Part shown: positions 12,694 through 23,724 of the stretch, piece after piece
How positions within the stretch are numbered: position 1 is the stretch's first letter
Layout: each line of letters starts with the position of its first letter
DNA from: Hemicordylus capensis
Taxonomy: Eukaryota > Chordata > Lepidosauria > Squamata > Cordylidae
NCBI RefSeq assembly: GCF_027244095.1
Contig: NC_069661.1
Coordinates: forward strand, 149,125,501-149,189,500
Direction of reading: 5' to 3'
DNA: 64,000 nucleotides
Notes under the pieces: model-generated
The model's input: the letters and a program-made list of their open reading frames with translations, nothing else
Told to the model about the DNA's origin: nothing
Database searches by the model: none
Program-made: the position numbers and the translations under genes

Positions 12694-12828
12694 TGCAAGG
12701 CTCTACGTAGTACGGGAGTTTAAAAATCAAAAAGCGTGCACCATAAACTAGTACATAGACCTGTTGTCCATAACTGGGTTTGAACCATTTGCACTTCTTA
12801 CTTTTGTTAAGAATTCTTCATAACAGTT

Positions 12829-12906
12829 AGAACCTAAGAACAGCCCTGCTGGATTAGGCCCAATGCCCATCTAGTCCAGCATCCTGTTTCACACAGTGGC
12901 CCACAA
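12829..12906 (-). repeat. CR1-type LINE 3'-end fragment
   Basis: On the + strand it reads gaacagccctgctggat, then catctagtccagcatcctgt, the antisense of the CR1 3' region also present at 60770-60835. It is cut off where an L2 tail begins at about 12907. Confidence 0.65.
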
Positions 12907-13140
12907 GATTTATTTGTTTGTTTGTTTGTTTATCGTATTTTTACACCGCCCAAAACGTACGTCTCTGGGCAGTTTACAAGAAGATTAAAAGTAAAACATT
13001 AATAAAAACCAAAAAAATTAGAAGCAATAAATTTAAAACACAATTTAAAATTTTAAAACAATATTCCAAAAACAACATTAAAACAATCAAAACAATATCA
13101 GTTAAAAGTCTGGGTGAAGAAATGCGTCTTTAAAGACTGA
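12907..13140 (-). repeat. L2-type LINE 3' end
   Basis: Antisense text tttgtttgtttgtttgttta then acaccgcccaaaacgtacgt and ctgggcagtttacaag is the reverse of the L2 3' end seen sense at 56110-56160. The element runs to the segment gtctgggtgaagaaatgcgtc. Confidence 0.7.
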
Positions 13141-14000
13141 TGAACAGTTAAAAATTGATCCTTAAACTCTTGGGTTGGGGGGAACTGTTGGTTAACTTTT
13201 TTTGCCATCAGATATAATACATCTTTTTTTAAAGTCCTTTTAAATGGTTTTTTTAATTCAGATATGCTGAAGCATAATCCTATGTTTTTGAAAAATCCAT
13301 TCTGTATTTTCTGAATAATTCACTTCTAAAGGCCCCATAATGACAAGAGAATAATCAACTAATGGCACAGAGCAGCAGTTTTACCACTGAGAGTTATGAA
13401 GTCATAAATGGGAGGGGCAAACCTTGTCAAGTTATGTTCTGTTGTTTCTTAACGAGATTCTAGGAGCACTCTGGCACTTCTATACTTAAAAGTGCCTTTC
13501 CTCCTCCTTTACCTTGTTTTCCTCCTTCCACTGAGGTGGTGAATAGTTAGAGGGGCGGCCTTGCAAGGGTACAAAAGGTAGTGGTGGGTGGCACATGCAC
13601 TTGTGAAGGCATGCAAGGCAGCAGAAGGGTGGCGCATAGACCTACAAGGGCACATGAGGTAGTGGGCCAGGTGAGAGCACACATGGTGGTGCCAAGGTGG
13701 TGGATGGATTAGCGAGTGTATATGAGGCAATGGCGAGGAGGGAGATGGGAGGGGCAAATCCTGCAAAGTTCTGTTCTGCTTTTTAATGAGATTCTAGGAG
13801 CACTTAATGGGAGCTGCAGTAAAAGTAATGGAGGAACTCGTGAGGGCACACAAAGCAATGGAGGAACTTGGTAAGGTGAATCCATAATTTGCCTTGGTAT
13901 TTCAGCTAAAGATTGGGCTGGGAAGGGATGTATCCAGGCAGGAATTAAATGAGTCAGTTTCCCCAGCTCACCTATGATAAATTTCTACCCAATATATCTC
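13140..14000. other. intron sequence, low-complexity direct repeats
   Basis: No gene. The segment 13380-13800 contains two similar copies of a phrase (gggaggggcaaa..ctgc/gtcaag..gttctgtt..ttt..acgagattctaggagcact), at about 13410 and 13750, enclosing a GGTGG/GGCAC-rich stretch. This looks like an old local duplication. Confidence 0.4.
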
Positions 14001-14012
14001 TATAAGGCACAG

Positions 14013-14160
14013 TGGCTGACAGCCAGATTCATGAGTAATCCCACTGAAATAGTATCTGACTTGTTCTATTGATTTCAGTCCCATTGAAGTTAATGGAACA
14101 AGTTAGTCAATATTTCAATGGGACAACACATGAGTAATTTAGTCTGGCTATCAGTCAGTG
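14013..14160. repeat. palindromic MITE-like repeat, diverged
   Basis: Ends are imperfect inverted repeats: gctgacagccagattcatga at the left against the reverse of the right (gatagccagactaaattact). Internal words cccactgaaat and atttcaatggg are also inverted. It resembles the better-preserved palindrome at 59109-59211. Confidence 0.5.
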
Positions 14161-14524
14161 CTTCCCCCCAAATCCCACCTATGCAGCCAGAAATTCAAGA
14201 GGTCCTCAATATGGCTACAATCCATTCCTACAGATACTTCTGATGGATTTCTGTTGAATGATCTTTACAATATACAGTTCTTTCCACAAATGCTTTGCAC
14301 TATAGTAAATGTCGAAACAAGTTTTAACTCATGCAGTATTCATCCCTTGGGCTACTGTCAATGCATGGGCTTTCTTGGCCCTCAATCTGAATGGAGATTG
14401 GAGGAAATATTGTCACATGTGAGCTCCTCCAAAATGTATCTCTCCATGTCACCACTAACTGTCCTGAAAGCTATAACCTACCGGCATGAGAAATCAAGCA
14501 TGGGCTCTTTCTACATAACATACA

Positions 14525-14640
14525 TCAGCCTAACCTACTTCACAAGGTTGTTCTGAGGAGAAACTTAAGTATGTAGTACACCGCTCTGGGCTCTGAGGAA
14601 GAGTGGGATATAAAATGTAAAATAAAATGTAAAATAAATA
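14525..14640 (+). repeat. 3' part of the GGTGTAGTGG-family SINE
   Basis: Reads cagcctaacctacttcaca, gtagtacaccgctctgggct, gaggaagagtgggatataaa, as in the full copies, with a short AAAATAAAATG tail. The tRNA head is missing. Confidence 0.75.
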
Positions 14641-14741
14641 ACCCTGGGCTTCTCATATTACTTATGGTGTAGGAAGGAGCCACACTGCAGTGGCTCCATG
14701 CAGCAAGTGTAATATGAGAACGGTCTCAAGTAGCAACAGAG

Positions 14742-14743
<2 letters not shown>

Positions 14744-14773
<30 letters not shown>

Positions 14774-14776
14774 TCG
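14744..14776. repeat. (GACA)n microsatellite
   Basis: About seven copies of gaca followed by gatcgatc. A short purine/pyrimidine (GT)n-(AC)n tract lies at 14955-14992. Confidence 0.9.
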
Positions 14777-14992
14777 ATCTTAGTGTATTTTTTACAGAGT
14801 GATCTATTTAAAAAAAATTCAAAGACATTCCAAATGGTTTGCTATTTCTGTCAGTGAACTTTGGGTATTTTCAAAAACAGACCAATCACTCTGTTCCTAG
14901 GATCCAAAGCAGTAATATACATTCATGGGACTAAACTACATACATCGCTGAAACGTGTGTGTGTGTGCGCACGCATGCACACACACACACAA

Positions 14993-16510
14993 GTTGTTTC
15001 TTCAGCAATTAGAAAACCACAGAAAGAGAAAAAAGCTCTTGCTGTGCTTGTGTTTTTGTCGCCACACATACATACTACCCTTTTCAATTCACATACACTT
15101 CTATATGTGTGAGAGTTGGGTTCCAATAAACTGTGCAACTAGCTCTACACACCCAGAAGGACTCTGGGCGTGTGTTTTCCCAACAGCAGCTACATTACAA
15201 ACTGCCTTTGAAGGTGAGGGATGTTTCCAACCCAGTTTGTGCTATGTCATATTGGTCTGCTATTCAAAGTAAAACAAAATTCAGCTGAGTTTGCCTAAAG
15301 CAGTTCTTTGGAATCAGGTCAAGGAATCTGATGCATTAATTCCTGCACTGGGACTTTCCCGAAGTAGATCTAGCCAACAAACTAAGATTTAATTAAAGCT
15401 AAGCATCTTATGCACAGTTACTATGAAATACACGTACGTGTGTGTGTATGAATGAATATGAGAAAGTCCTGTTAATCAAAATGGATTCTTAATAAATATG
15501 AATAGAATTATACCACAAGTAAATGGAAGTCTGTTCTGAAGAATATATAGGTTGATGTGGTTAAGCTACACTGACTTCTGTGGAAAGGATTTCCAAGGAG
15601 ATGGGTTTCTTTAGTGTCCTCTCTGGAAACCAGTATGTCAGGTATCCATTTGCAGCTGAGTGCACTGAAGATTATCTGACATGAGAATGAATAGAATGTT
15701 AATATTCTACTATATTTAGTTGTGGTGTAATACTTATGGCATTTTTCATGGTACCTGTTCTACCTAGAGTTTTTACTATTCATAATCTAAGCATGAAACC
15801 AATATAATCACATATCTTTTCAAATTTTAAAACTGCTAAAATTATTATTATTTTTCCAGAAATAATAGTGTGCTTAGTATGATTTGAGAAGCATGAGAAC
15901 CATACAGAAATGAAATCCTAGTAGTAAGACAAATTAAATTATAAAGGATTTTCCAAAAGTTTCTAAAACTACCCTTCTTGTTCTCCTCTATAGTTTGTTT
16001 TAAATAAAAGTGCAGATTTCTTGATTTTTTAACTTGAGTTCCAGAACACCTTGGAATAAAAGGTTTCTGTGGGGGGGGAGGGATTTTTCCCCTAGTGAGA
16101 AAAATCAAAAAGCAAAACAGTTCTGTCATTACAGCCTGGCAAATCAGATTAATAAAGTTCCTTTGTGGGGGCAAAAACAGCACATGGTTGTAGGCACCCA
16201 TGCATACAATTCTTCCATTTTTAACAGCTGTGAAAAATACAACAAAGCTAAAACAGTTCTATTTCAAAACCAGAAATACTGAATTTGTAGATTTACAAAT
16301 GCATTTTAATAACCAAGCTATCATTTTTGTCTTTGCTCGGATATCTATCTCAAATACACATGTTAGGATTAAAAGCTGCCTTCATTCTAAGGAAAATAAA
16401 AATATAAGCAATTGTTTCCGTGGTCTATGCCAGTGATTAAGTGCTAAACCTTTTTTTAAAAAAAATCATTCTAAGGTAAGTTTTCAGAAGCTCTTGCTCC
16501 TCCTCCCCAC
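14993..16510. other. intron sequence without recognised features
   Basis: AT-rich, no exon or element that I can support. Overlapping frames up to 117 codons (16201-15848, -) show no domain and poor composition. Confidence 0.4.
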
Positions 16511-16521
16511 ACACACTGTAA

Positions 16522-16751
16522 AGCCAGCGTGGTGTAGTGGTTAGAGTGCTGGACTAGGACCAAGGAGACCCGAGTTCAAATCCCCATTCAGCTATGATAC
16601 TTGCTGGGTGACACTGGGCCAGTCACTTCTCTCTCAGCCTAACCTACTTCACAGGGTTGTTGTGAGGAGAAACTTAAGTACGTAGTACACCGCTCTGGGC
16701 TCCTTGGAGGAAGAGCGGGATATAAAATGTAAATAATACTAATAATAATAA
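16522..16751 (+). repeat. tRNA-derived SINE (GGTGTAGTGG family), full length
   Basis: Starts agccagcgtggtgtagtgg, has gagttcaaatcc, and ends gcgggataTaaaatgtaaat followed by AATAATAAT. Nearly identical to the copies at 36515 and 37574. Confidence 0.88.
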
Positions 16752-16789
16752 AGCAGGTAAGTACCACAGAGTGGTATCAAGTATAGCAG

Positions 16790-17255
16790 ATTTTTTTTAA
16801 AATTTATTGTCAAATTTATATACCGCCTTTCATAAAGCAATCCCAAGGCAGTTTACAGCAAAAAAAATATTAACACAAGATGGTAAAAAAGACACAATTA
16901 AAATATTAAGTGGGGGAAAAAATATTAAACAAATCTGATTAAAAAATTTAAAACAAAAAGCATAAAAGCAATAAAGATTATAAAGAGCAGCAGCAGAGAA
17001 TCAAATAAATGCCTGGGCAAAAAGCCAAGATTTTACATTTTTTCTAAAAGCTGTGATGGAAACTAAGGAGTGAATAGCCACCGGAAGACCATTCCAGAGT
17101 CTGGGGGCAGCAACAGAGAACGCCCTGTCCTGCGTGCACAACAGCCGAGCCTCCCTCATTGTCGGCACCCGGAGCAGAGCCCCCTCAGATGATCTTGTCA
17201 AGCGGGCAGCAACCCTTGGGAGCAGGCAGTCCCTCAGGTATCCCTAAGATAAGAA
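16790..17255 (-). mobile_element. L2-type LINE 3' part
   Basis: A frame on the - strand (17201-17001) with SEGALLRVPTMREARLLCTQ and RLWNGLPVAIHS matches the C-terminus of the L2 protein, and the tail (antisense at 16797-16855) reads ataccgcctttcat...caaggcagttta. 5'-truncated. Confidence 0.8.
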
Positions 17256-17273
17256 GGTGCCTAAGGTCATTCA

Positions 17274-17536
17274 AAGCCACCTAATGGAGCAGCGAGGAAG
17301 CTACTTGCCTAGAGAGCAAGAGGCTGTCAGTTTTAATCCCTGCTGGTATGTTTCCCCAGATATAGGGAAACACCTATATTGGGCAGCAGAGATACAGGAA
17401 GGTGCTGAAAGGCATCTCCTCATACTGCATGGGAGGAGGCAATGGTAAACCCCTTCTGTCTTCTACCAAGAAAACCACATGGCTCTGTGGTCTCCAGAAG
17501 TCGACACTGACTCGATGGCACAATCTTTCCTTTACT
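17274..17536 (+). repeat. Sauria-type SINE (tRNA head, BovB-like tail) with perfect 13-bp duplication
   Basis: The copy is flanked by CTAAGGTCATTCA at 17261-17273 and again at 17537-17549, a perfect target duplication. The tail (gggaggaggcaatggtaaac, gaaaaccacatggctctgtg, gactcgatggcac) is BovB-like, which is the diagnostic of Sauria SINEs mobilised by BovB. The tRNA-like head is diverged. A related copy sits at 35875-36098. Confidence 0.85.
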
Positions 17537-17699
17537 CTAAGGTCATTCAGTAAGTCACTGGAAAGGAAAGTCACTTTCCAGTAATTCACTGGAAAGTAAA
17601 CTTAGGCTACTTTTTAAAAGTATACTTGCCAATAAAGAGTGTAACACACTGGCTATACATTCTATATACAAACAAAATGTTTAAAAGTGAATATCAAAG

Positions 17700-18018
17700 A
17701 ACCAGTCTGGAGGAAAAGCAAATATAGTATCTACATCATTTCTCAGAGATGAGATCCAAAGGGATATTCTAGCTGGAATTTTAATATAGTTGCTTAGCAG
17801 ATATTTTAATTGAAGATACTCCAAGTACAAGAGATAACATGGAATGCTTGTGAAATAAAATACTACATAAGCTAACATCCATACCGGAAGAGATACATGA
17901 TGTTAAGGAGAAGAAGCAGAAATCAACAGGTTTGGCACCACAGAGCTTTGAATACAAGAAAAAGCAGTATGAATATTCTTCATCTTCTGCTACAACCATT
18001 AAAAAACTTCTAAAAGAT
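17700..18018 (+). pseudogene. probable processed pseudogene fragment, parent unidentified
   Basis: One + strand frame reads ADILIEDTPSTRDNMEC, one stop (TGA), then LTSIPEEIHDVKEKKQKST, GLAPQSFEYKKKQYEYSSSS and ATTIKKLLKD before TAG at 18016-18018. The text is typical coding sequence (Lys/Glu-rich, coherent over about 75 codons with a single stop), preceded in another frame by FLRDEIQRDILAGIL. There are no splice sites within it. I do not recognise the parent. It lies in the presumed PHTF2 intron but on the opposite strand, so it is not a PHTF2 exon. Confidence 0.4.
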
Positions 18019-18144
18019 TAGCAAGTCATACTGATAATATACTAATTAACCTCAAGACCCAACCTTTAGCACATCTTTACTGAACTATACTTGAGTAAAA
18101 GAGCATCACCCTCCTTGCTTGTTCTAGAGGCAAGAGATCAAGCA

Positions 18145-18423
18145 TCATCTTGCAGTAAAAACCGTGGCGTATCCAACGTAAGTGACCAAAATGTAAAACC
18201 AGATGCTGCTAATGAAATGTAAAAATAGATGCTGCCCAATGAAAATTTCCATTTGTAGAAGTGAACAAGGTCTCAACAGTCCCTCATTTCTCTCATCTGT
18301 TGGTCCAGACGTTTTAAGCACCTGAAGACTCAGGAAGACACCAACACACTGGTGTGCCAGTACCTCTGTTTCAAAGGTTACCATGGCAGCTAACATGATT
18401 ACAAACCATACGAATTCTACCAA
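18145..18423 (-). other. unexplained 92-codon open frame next to the pseudogene
   Basis: The - strand frame is open from about 18423 to 18145 and is hydrophobic at its start (FVWFVIMLAAMVTF) and end (LHFISSIWFYILVTYVGYAT). No AUG begins it and no domain is recognised. On the + strand the same bases read NVSDQNVKPDAANEM and, in another frame, SPSFLSSVGPDVL, so it may instead be the 3' continuation of the pseudogene at 17.7-18.0 kb. I give it little weight. Confidence 0.2.
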
Positions 18424-19470
18424 AAAAGGCTGAGTTCTTAGGCACTTATATTCATGTTGGGATCAAGTAGGGTCTGTGAGATAGCGCTTTAACTTAGCCC
18501 TGTGTTTAGAAATCACACATAACCGTGTATAAAATGTCAAGTGGGTGGGAGGAAGAGATCAGGGAAGAAAAGAAAAACCAGTTCTTGGAAGGAATAGAGA
18601 GTCATGAAAGCACAACCTTGAGTAGGAACGTGCAAGAAAAACCCAGCTATAATAAGACCAGCTCTATTTTGCCTCGCTATGCACTCGGAACTGCTTTACA
18701 TCCCTTCCCTTGCGCTCTGACAGTTAATCACATCCTCCCCCTTTGCTTTCCAATTACAGTTGCTCATTCTCTCCTGACCCAGTATGAACTCCCTGAACAC
18801 CACCACACTGATCGTCCCTCCCTTTAACTGCTGCACTGAATCTGTAGTCATCTTTTTTACACACACACACACTCCGCTTACCCCTACTATTCCCACGCAC
18901 GTGCAGCACCTACAGTCGGTCTGGGGCAGACTTATCACACCACCCCCGCCTCCTTTCTCTCATTAATCTCCCCCCCCCCTCCGATTTATTAGCACACCCT
19001 CCTCGCCTCGCCTCCAAGTACGGACCAGTCTTCCCATCACCTTCCATCCGCAGCCTATTCCCACAAGTGGGATGGAGCTGCCTCTTTACAGCCTACCCAC
19101 CACCACCTGGAGTTGCTTTCCGCCCTTTTACTGAAGCATTCCCCTCTGCAAGTTTCCCCGTAGCGACAACCCTTTTCTCCTCCAGAGAGCTCTCCGTGTG
19201 TGTGCCCGTAGTGGTGGCTTGCCACGCTTCTTCCTTCACCATTAAGACTACTGCCCACTCCTCCTGCAGCTCCTTTCCCACCACAGCACTTTCTTTCATC
19301 CCCATCCCTTCCCCGGCGGCAGCCTCGAGCCATGCCTGCTCTCTTTGCCCCCTCCCCGCTTACACCCCCAACAGCGCACGGAGAGTCCCCCCCTGCCTCC
19401 TTCCTTCGCCCCGCGCGCTTCCAGCCTACTTGAGTGACCGGGAAGGGAGAAGAAGGAGATCGAATCTTAC

Positions 19471-19620
19471 CGGCTAGAGCAGCCGTAGCCACCGCACGCA
19501 CACACGCGACGACAGACAGCGAGAGATGTAGATAAAAGCCGTGGAGAAAACAGTGTCTGGAAAAGGGCATGAGACGGCGCGAGGCAGCAGCTCTCGGCAG
19601 GAAAGCGGCGGGCAGGCGCG
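19471..19620 (-). other. PHTF2: probable PHTF2 5'-UTR exon 1 (upstream limit uncertain)
   Basis: On the - strand the sequence CTAGCCG|GTAAGATTC gives a strong donor at 19470-19465, inside the CpG-rich block and divergent from TMEM60. In human and other amniotes PHTF2 sits head to head with TMEM60 and starts with non-coding exons followed by a long intron, so I assign this exon to PHTF2 by synteny. I found no match to the PHTF2 N-terminus (MASKVTDAIVWYQKK) between 1 and 19470, so coding exons should lie beyond the left edge. The transcription start is not resolved. Confidence 0.5.
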
Positions 19621-19799
19621 CGCTTGACACAGCGGCGGCAGCAACAGCGCGCTGCCGAGGGAAAGGTGGCCCGTCAATCAGCGCTCCGCCTCCTCTGGCT
19701 GAGGCGGGGGCGGGGCGGGGCAGGAGGAATGTGGCGCGCGAGGCAATCGCTCTGTATTGTTGATAGGCGGAACGTCAACAGCTGTTGTTGTTATTGGGC

Positions 19800-19946
19800 G
19801 ACAAGCTCTGGGAAGGTGGGGGATAAATGTTTGATTGAGCGTGTGTTTTACCCAATAGAGAAACAAGAGACACCAAGACTAAAAATGATTGGCAGTTGCT
19901 TAACAAGTTTGAGTGACTGAGATCGACATCTCTTCCCACGAATTAG
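19800..19946 (+). other. TMEM60: probable TMEM60 non-coding exon 1 (start uncertain)
   Basis: TMEM60 needs an upstream exon because its coding exon begins at a splice acceptor. In the CpG-rich block the best + strand donor I see is AG|GTGAGC at 19946/19947. The 5' limit is not visible; I place it after the GC boxes and between inverted CCAAT boxes. If right, intron 1 is about 5.1 kb (19947-25089). The exon assignment is inference; only the donor is seen. Confidence 0.4.
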
Positions 19947-21284
19947 GTGAGCGAGAATAAAAAGGCACGCTTTAAAAGGAATTGGGAGGTTCAGTCTGCC
20001 CAATGGGCGCTTTGCGAAGGCATGTTCTTAGCGCGCGGGGGGACGCCCTTGGTGGTTTATCATGCTAGGAGGTGGGATTTGGAGTGGGAAACATCCAATG
20101 AGCTGGAGAAACGCTCTAATAACTGATGAAAATATTGCGCGGAGCATGACGTATGTATACTGAGCCAGCCTGATGTAGGCCCGTCTTGGATGTTCGGTTT
20201 TCCTTCTTTGCTCGCTTGTTGGCCAGAGGGGTCAAGGAGTGGGCGGTGATGAGCCGGATCTTCGGGGCCTCCTCCTAGGACAGCGGCGGCTGAGAGGGGC
20301 GTCGGACACTTTACTGGTGCGTAACCGAATTGAGGAGTTAATGGGGTCTCGGTGAATAAGTCCAGGTCGGCGAATCGGGATTCTTTGTGGACGTCCCATT
20401 TTGTAGCTAAGAATCGCTTCTCCTTTAAGGTTCACTGTTTTTCCACTGTCTCTGTCTTGGGACATTTTTGGGGAGCTCTTTTTCATCCCCTGTCTCCTTT
20501 TCCCTTCACGTCCTCCTCCCCCTCGCCCCCCCCCCCCGCCCACTGAGATTCTCCCACACAGTGAGGACAGCCAGTGTGAGACGCCAATCAAGTTCTCTCA
20601 GGGAGCACATGTGTGGGCATCCTTCATCTCCTGGATTTGAATTGCAGTAAACTCAGCCTGGACAGGGTTGGACTCTTCTGTTCTGTAATTCAGGCAAGAG
20701 GATTGGAGTGGGTGGGCTAGGTTGTTGGATGTAGGGAGGCAGCTCACGCAATGGTTCTTTTTAAATAAAGTTATAGACGAAGTAGTCCTAGAGCCAGAGA
20801 TTGCAGGTTCAAAGTCCAAATCGATTTCAAACCCATACCCACTTAAAGAGCCTCCCCTGGAACGCTGAGAGTTTGCCTCCCAAAGCTTCTCCCTTGCAGC
20901 AGGAGGCAATGTCTTCTCTGCATAGCCATCAGCACAGTAGAAGCTGCCCTTTCCCCTCTCCCAATCAGTGCTTGACTTCTTTGCTTCTGCTACTCCAGGC
21001 AAGAGGAGTCTTTTGTGCTTTATTATACTCCTAGCACTGGAAGATCCAGGAGAAGTTTTCTCTGCCCCAAGACTTGATTCTCTCTCCACTGCTTGAATCT
21101 CTACCCAGCCATCCACCTACTTCATCCACTTCTCTCCAACAGCAGTTCACAAAAATTAGGGGACAGAAGGGGAGGGGGAGCATATAAGGAAATTTGATTT
21201 TAAAAAGCCCTCCAGGCTGCCCAACTCTGCTTATTATTATTTCATTATTGTTTATTATTCTTCACCTCAGCCAACTCTCTGTAT

Positions 21285-21480
21285 TTAGAAGGGAGATAGC
21301 AAGCAACTCTCCCTGTTCAGCCCAGAATAGCATCCCTCCCAGTTGTGTTTGATCTGTGTCCCCACTTCTTTCTTTTTTAGACTGTGAGCCTTTTGGGACC
21401 ATCTTATCATTCCTTTTGCTAGGTAAACTATTTTGAAAACTTTTTGGTTGACAAGTGGAAAAATATAAATATGTTCTAGA
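21285..21480 (+). repeat. dispersed repeat, diverged copy
   Basis: Shares gggagatagcaagcaactct, agactgtgagccttttggga and the gaaaaatataaatat end with the copies at 9560 and 58175. More diverged than both. Confidence 0.55.
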
Positions 21481-21779
21481 TAATAACAATGCTGGCTGCT
21501 AACAGGATGGAACCAGGGATTGTGGGGTGAAGTTAGGGAATCAAAGGCTTGGGGACACACAACTGAGCACGCAGATGAGAGAGATGAGCACAGTTAGGCA
21601 CACAAATAGCTGTGCAGCACTCAACAGAATGACTTTGTAGGTTTGTTGTTGCTGAGTGTGCTTTTGCTCAACAGGGAAATCAACACCCCCAAATTGCTCA
21701 CTATGCCTGACTCTGGACCAATTTCTTATCATGGGAAAAGAATTTCCATCTGTGGACAGAAATAACCTTAGATCACGCA

Positions 21780-21985
21780 GAAGGCCAGAGTGTTGGATTA
21801 GGAATGGGGAGACCTGAATTCAAATCCCCATTCAGCCATGAAACTCACTGGGTGACTTTGGGCTAGTCACATATCTGTCAGCTTAACCTACCTCACAGGG
21901 TTGTTGTGAGGTTAAATATAACCATGTCCACTGATCTGGGCTCCTTGGGGGAAGAGTGGGAAATAAATGTAAAAATAAAATAAAT
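21780..21985 (+). repeat. tRNA-derived SINE, older copy
   Basis: Contains gaattcaaatccccattcag (B box), cctcacagggttgttgtgag and gggctccttgggggaagag with a short (AAAAT)n tail. Lacks the first bases of the head and is more diverged than the 16522 and 36515 copies. Confidence 0.75.
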
Positions 21986-22799
21986 GACTGGAACTACTAC
22001 ACAACCAGGACTGTGACCCTAGCATCTCAAGCCATTTTAAGAAATTGTAGTGAAACAGATCAATTTAGTTCAGTTACTCTTGCACTGTGACCATCTTTCC
22101 ATTCCTTGTCAAAGGAGACAGAGATCACCTGTACATTACTGGGGTTTATACAGTATGGGTGCTGCTTACTGCCTCCTGTGCTGGGCGCTGCTGGCTTGCT
22201 GCTAGGTGGTGGATGCATTGCTGCTACTGGATGCTGCAGCTGCTGTTGCCTGCTGCTGCCTGGGAGAGTCTGAGAGATCTGGCCAAGGCCATTATGTCCC
22301 TGAGGTAGGCAAATTAATGGGGGGTGGGGGCTTGTGTATCTCTGAGGTATGGAAAACTAATTTGTAGAGGTGGGGGGGGCAACAAAGCATGAGCTGCTGC
22401 TTGGGGGCTTGGCGGGGACTGTGAGGGAGACCTGTGGAGGACTCCCCCAGGGAATCCTGTTTGCTATCTATCTATATTTGTAATTCTCTAAGGTGTACCC
22501 GTGGCTAATCTTATGTGTGGCAGCTCTCGTGAGAGTTCGCGAGCAGAAGGACAATGGTGATTGGGCAGTAAAGATTCCGTATGCAGATAGGGAGGAGGAG
22601 GAGCCTGTGGTGGTTAAGAACAGTTGGAATGCAACTGTTACTGGTCCAAAGATGTTCTTGATTGTAGAGGAGAGGAATCTATATAAAAGGATAGTGGGCA
22701 GAGATCTGCAAAGAGATTGATCGTAAGGGAGGAAAGAGCCTCTTCAGGAGAAGGAGGCTTCCGTTGTGTGAATTAGATGAAGAAACAAGATCTGTTAAC

Positions 22800-22900
22800 T
22801 TAAGAAGGGAGGGAGAGAGAGAGAGAGAGAGAGAGAAGGGAGGAGAAGGCAGACAGAGGGGAAGAGAGAGTGGAGGACAGAGAAAAAGAAGGGAGGGGAA
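22800..22900. repeat. (GA)n purine-rich simple repeat
   Basis: gagagagaga run with agg interruptions, extending as GA-rich sequence to about 22910. The following 22960-23270 segment is rich in gctgctgctg-type trinucleotides; its open frames are composition effects. Confidence 0.8.
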
Positions 22901-23724
22901 GAGATAGGGAAGGATGGACTTGAACCTGTCAGCAGCCTGCAGGGGCCATGGCAGTGCCTATTGGCAGCAAGGAATGGCCCAGTCAGCTACTGCTGCTGTT
23001 TGGGGCTACCGAGGCCATTGGCGGAGGGAGACAGGCAGGCAAGGGATGGGCCTGGGCCTGTCAGTGGCCTGAGGCAAACAAGTGGCCATGGTGGTGAAGG
23101 CAGCAAGGATGGGCTTGGTCAACCGCTGTTGTTGTTGCTGCTGCTGCTCCTGTGTGGAGGAGCTTGGGTGAGGGTGGGGAGGTCTCTGGGGATAGGGGGC
23201 TGCAGCTTGGCTAGTAGGTGCCAGCAACTCTGCAGATGTGACCAAGAGGGTGAGGGGGATGGAAGCAACTAGATGAAGGAGGAGCAGGAGTGCAGCTCAG
23301 GTGAGGGTGGAGAGATCTCTGAGGTGAGGGGGGCTGTGGCAGGGGGTGAGAGGAGCAATCAAGTAAAAATGTGCAGATGCTCTGTGCGGATTAAGCTAGT
23401 AACTATATAATTTACTGTGTTATAGTAACTCCAGAATGGCTGGGCAGAAAGCTATAAAACTGCACACAACAATAGTATATGATGACAGCACTACGTGTGT
23501 TTAATTTGAAGGCAATTACTCCATTTGTTGATCTCTAATTACTTTTATGGACAAGTTCTAAAAATGTTATCCAGACTCTTGATTACTCTCACATACACCC
23601 TCCAGCCCCCCAGGCCCTAAATTTGTGTCCCTTACTCGGGCAATATAATGTTTGCAACCCTGGGTCCCCCGTCCCTCCCAACTTGCATCTCTTTCTTCTA
23701 TAGCAGCTATGGCTCAGTCACAAG

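Larger units (their letters stand above)
19000..20330. promoter_or_regulatory. CpG-island bidirectional promoter, PHTF2 (-) / TMEM60 (+)
   Basis: This is the only long stretch dense in CpG in the window. It holds tandem GC boxes at 19708-19720 (GGGGCGGGG type) and several CCAAT or inverted ATTGG boxes at 19793-19797, 19852-19856, 19888-19892, 19981-19985, 20000-20004 and 20095-20099. A TGACGTA (CRE/ATF-like) site lies at 20147-20153. No TATA box is placed convincingly. This mix is typical of TATA-less divergent housekeeping promoters. The flanking donors (19470 on -, 19947 on +) point away from each other. Confidence 0.8.

Noticed and set aside
14744-14776. CRISPR-like array
   Set aside because: Regular repeats here and at 33298 are simple microsatellites; there are no spacers and the genome is vertebrate.
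16522-16590. tRNA genes at SINE heads (also 36515, 37574 and the tRNA-Ala-like head at 130-200)
   Set aside because: A and B boxes are present, but the text continues into SINE bodies and does not fold as a complete tRNA.
18145-18423. Membrane-protein-like frame on the - strand as a gene
   Set aside because: No AUG start, no family match, and the other strand also reads like coding text. Kept only as a weak note.
1-19470. PHTF2 coding exons in the left part
   Set aside because: I looked on the - strand for the expected N-terminus and transmembrane segments and found none; the region is treated as intron.
19055-19630. 191-codon frame on the - strand in the CpG block
   Set aside because: GC-rich Gly/Arg/Ala text with no domain, and it runs through a strong splice donor at 19470. 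Composition effect.
20598-21116. 172-codon frame on the - strand
   Set aside because: No domain, no splice support, falls in the TMEM60 intron; overlaps unrelated frames on the + strand.
22961-23272. 103-codon Leu-rich frame
   Set aside because: Produced by gctgctg-type low-complexity sequence.
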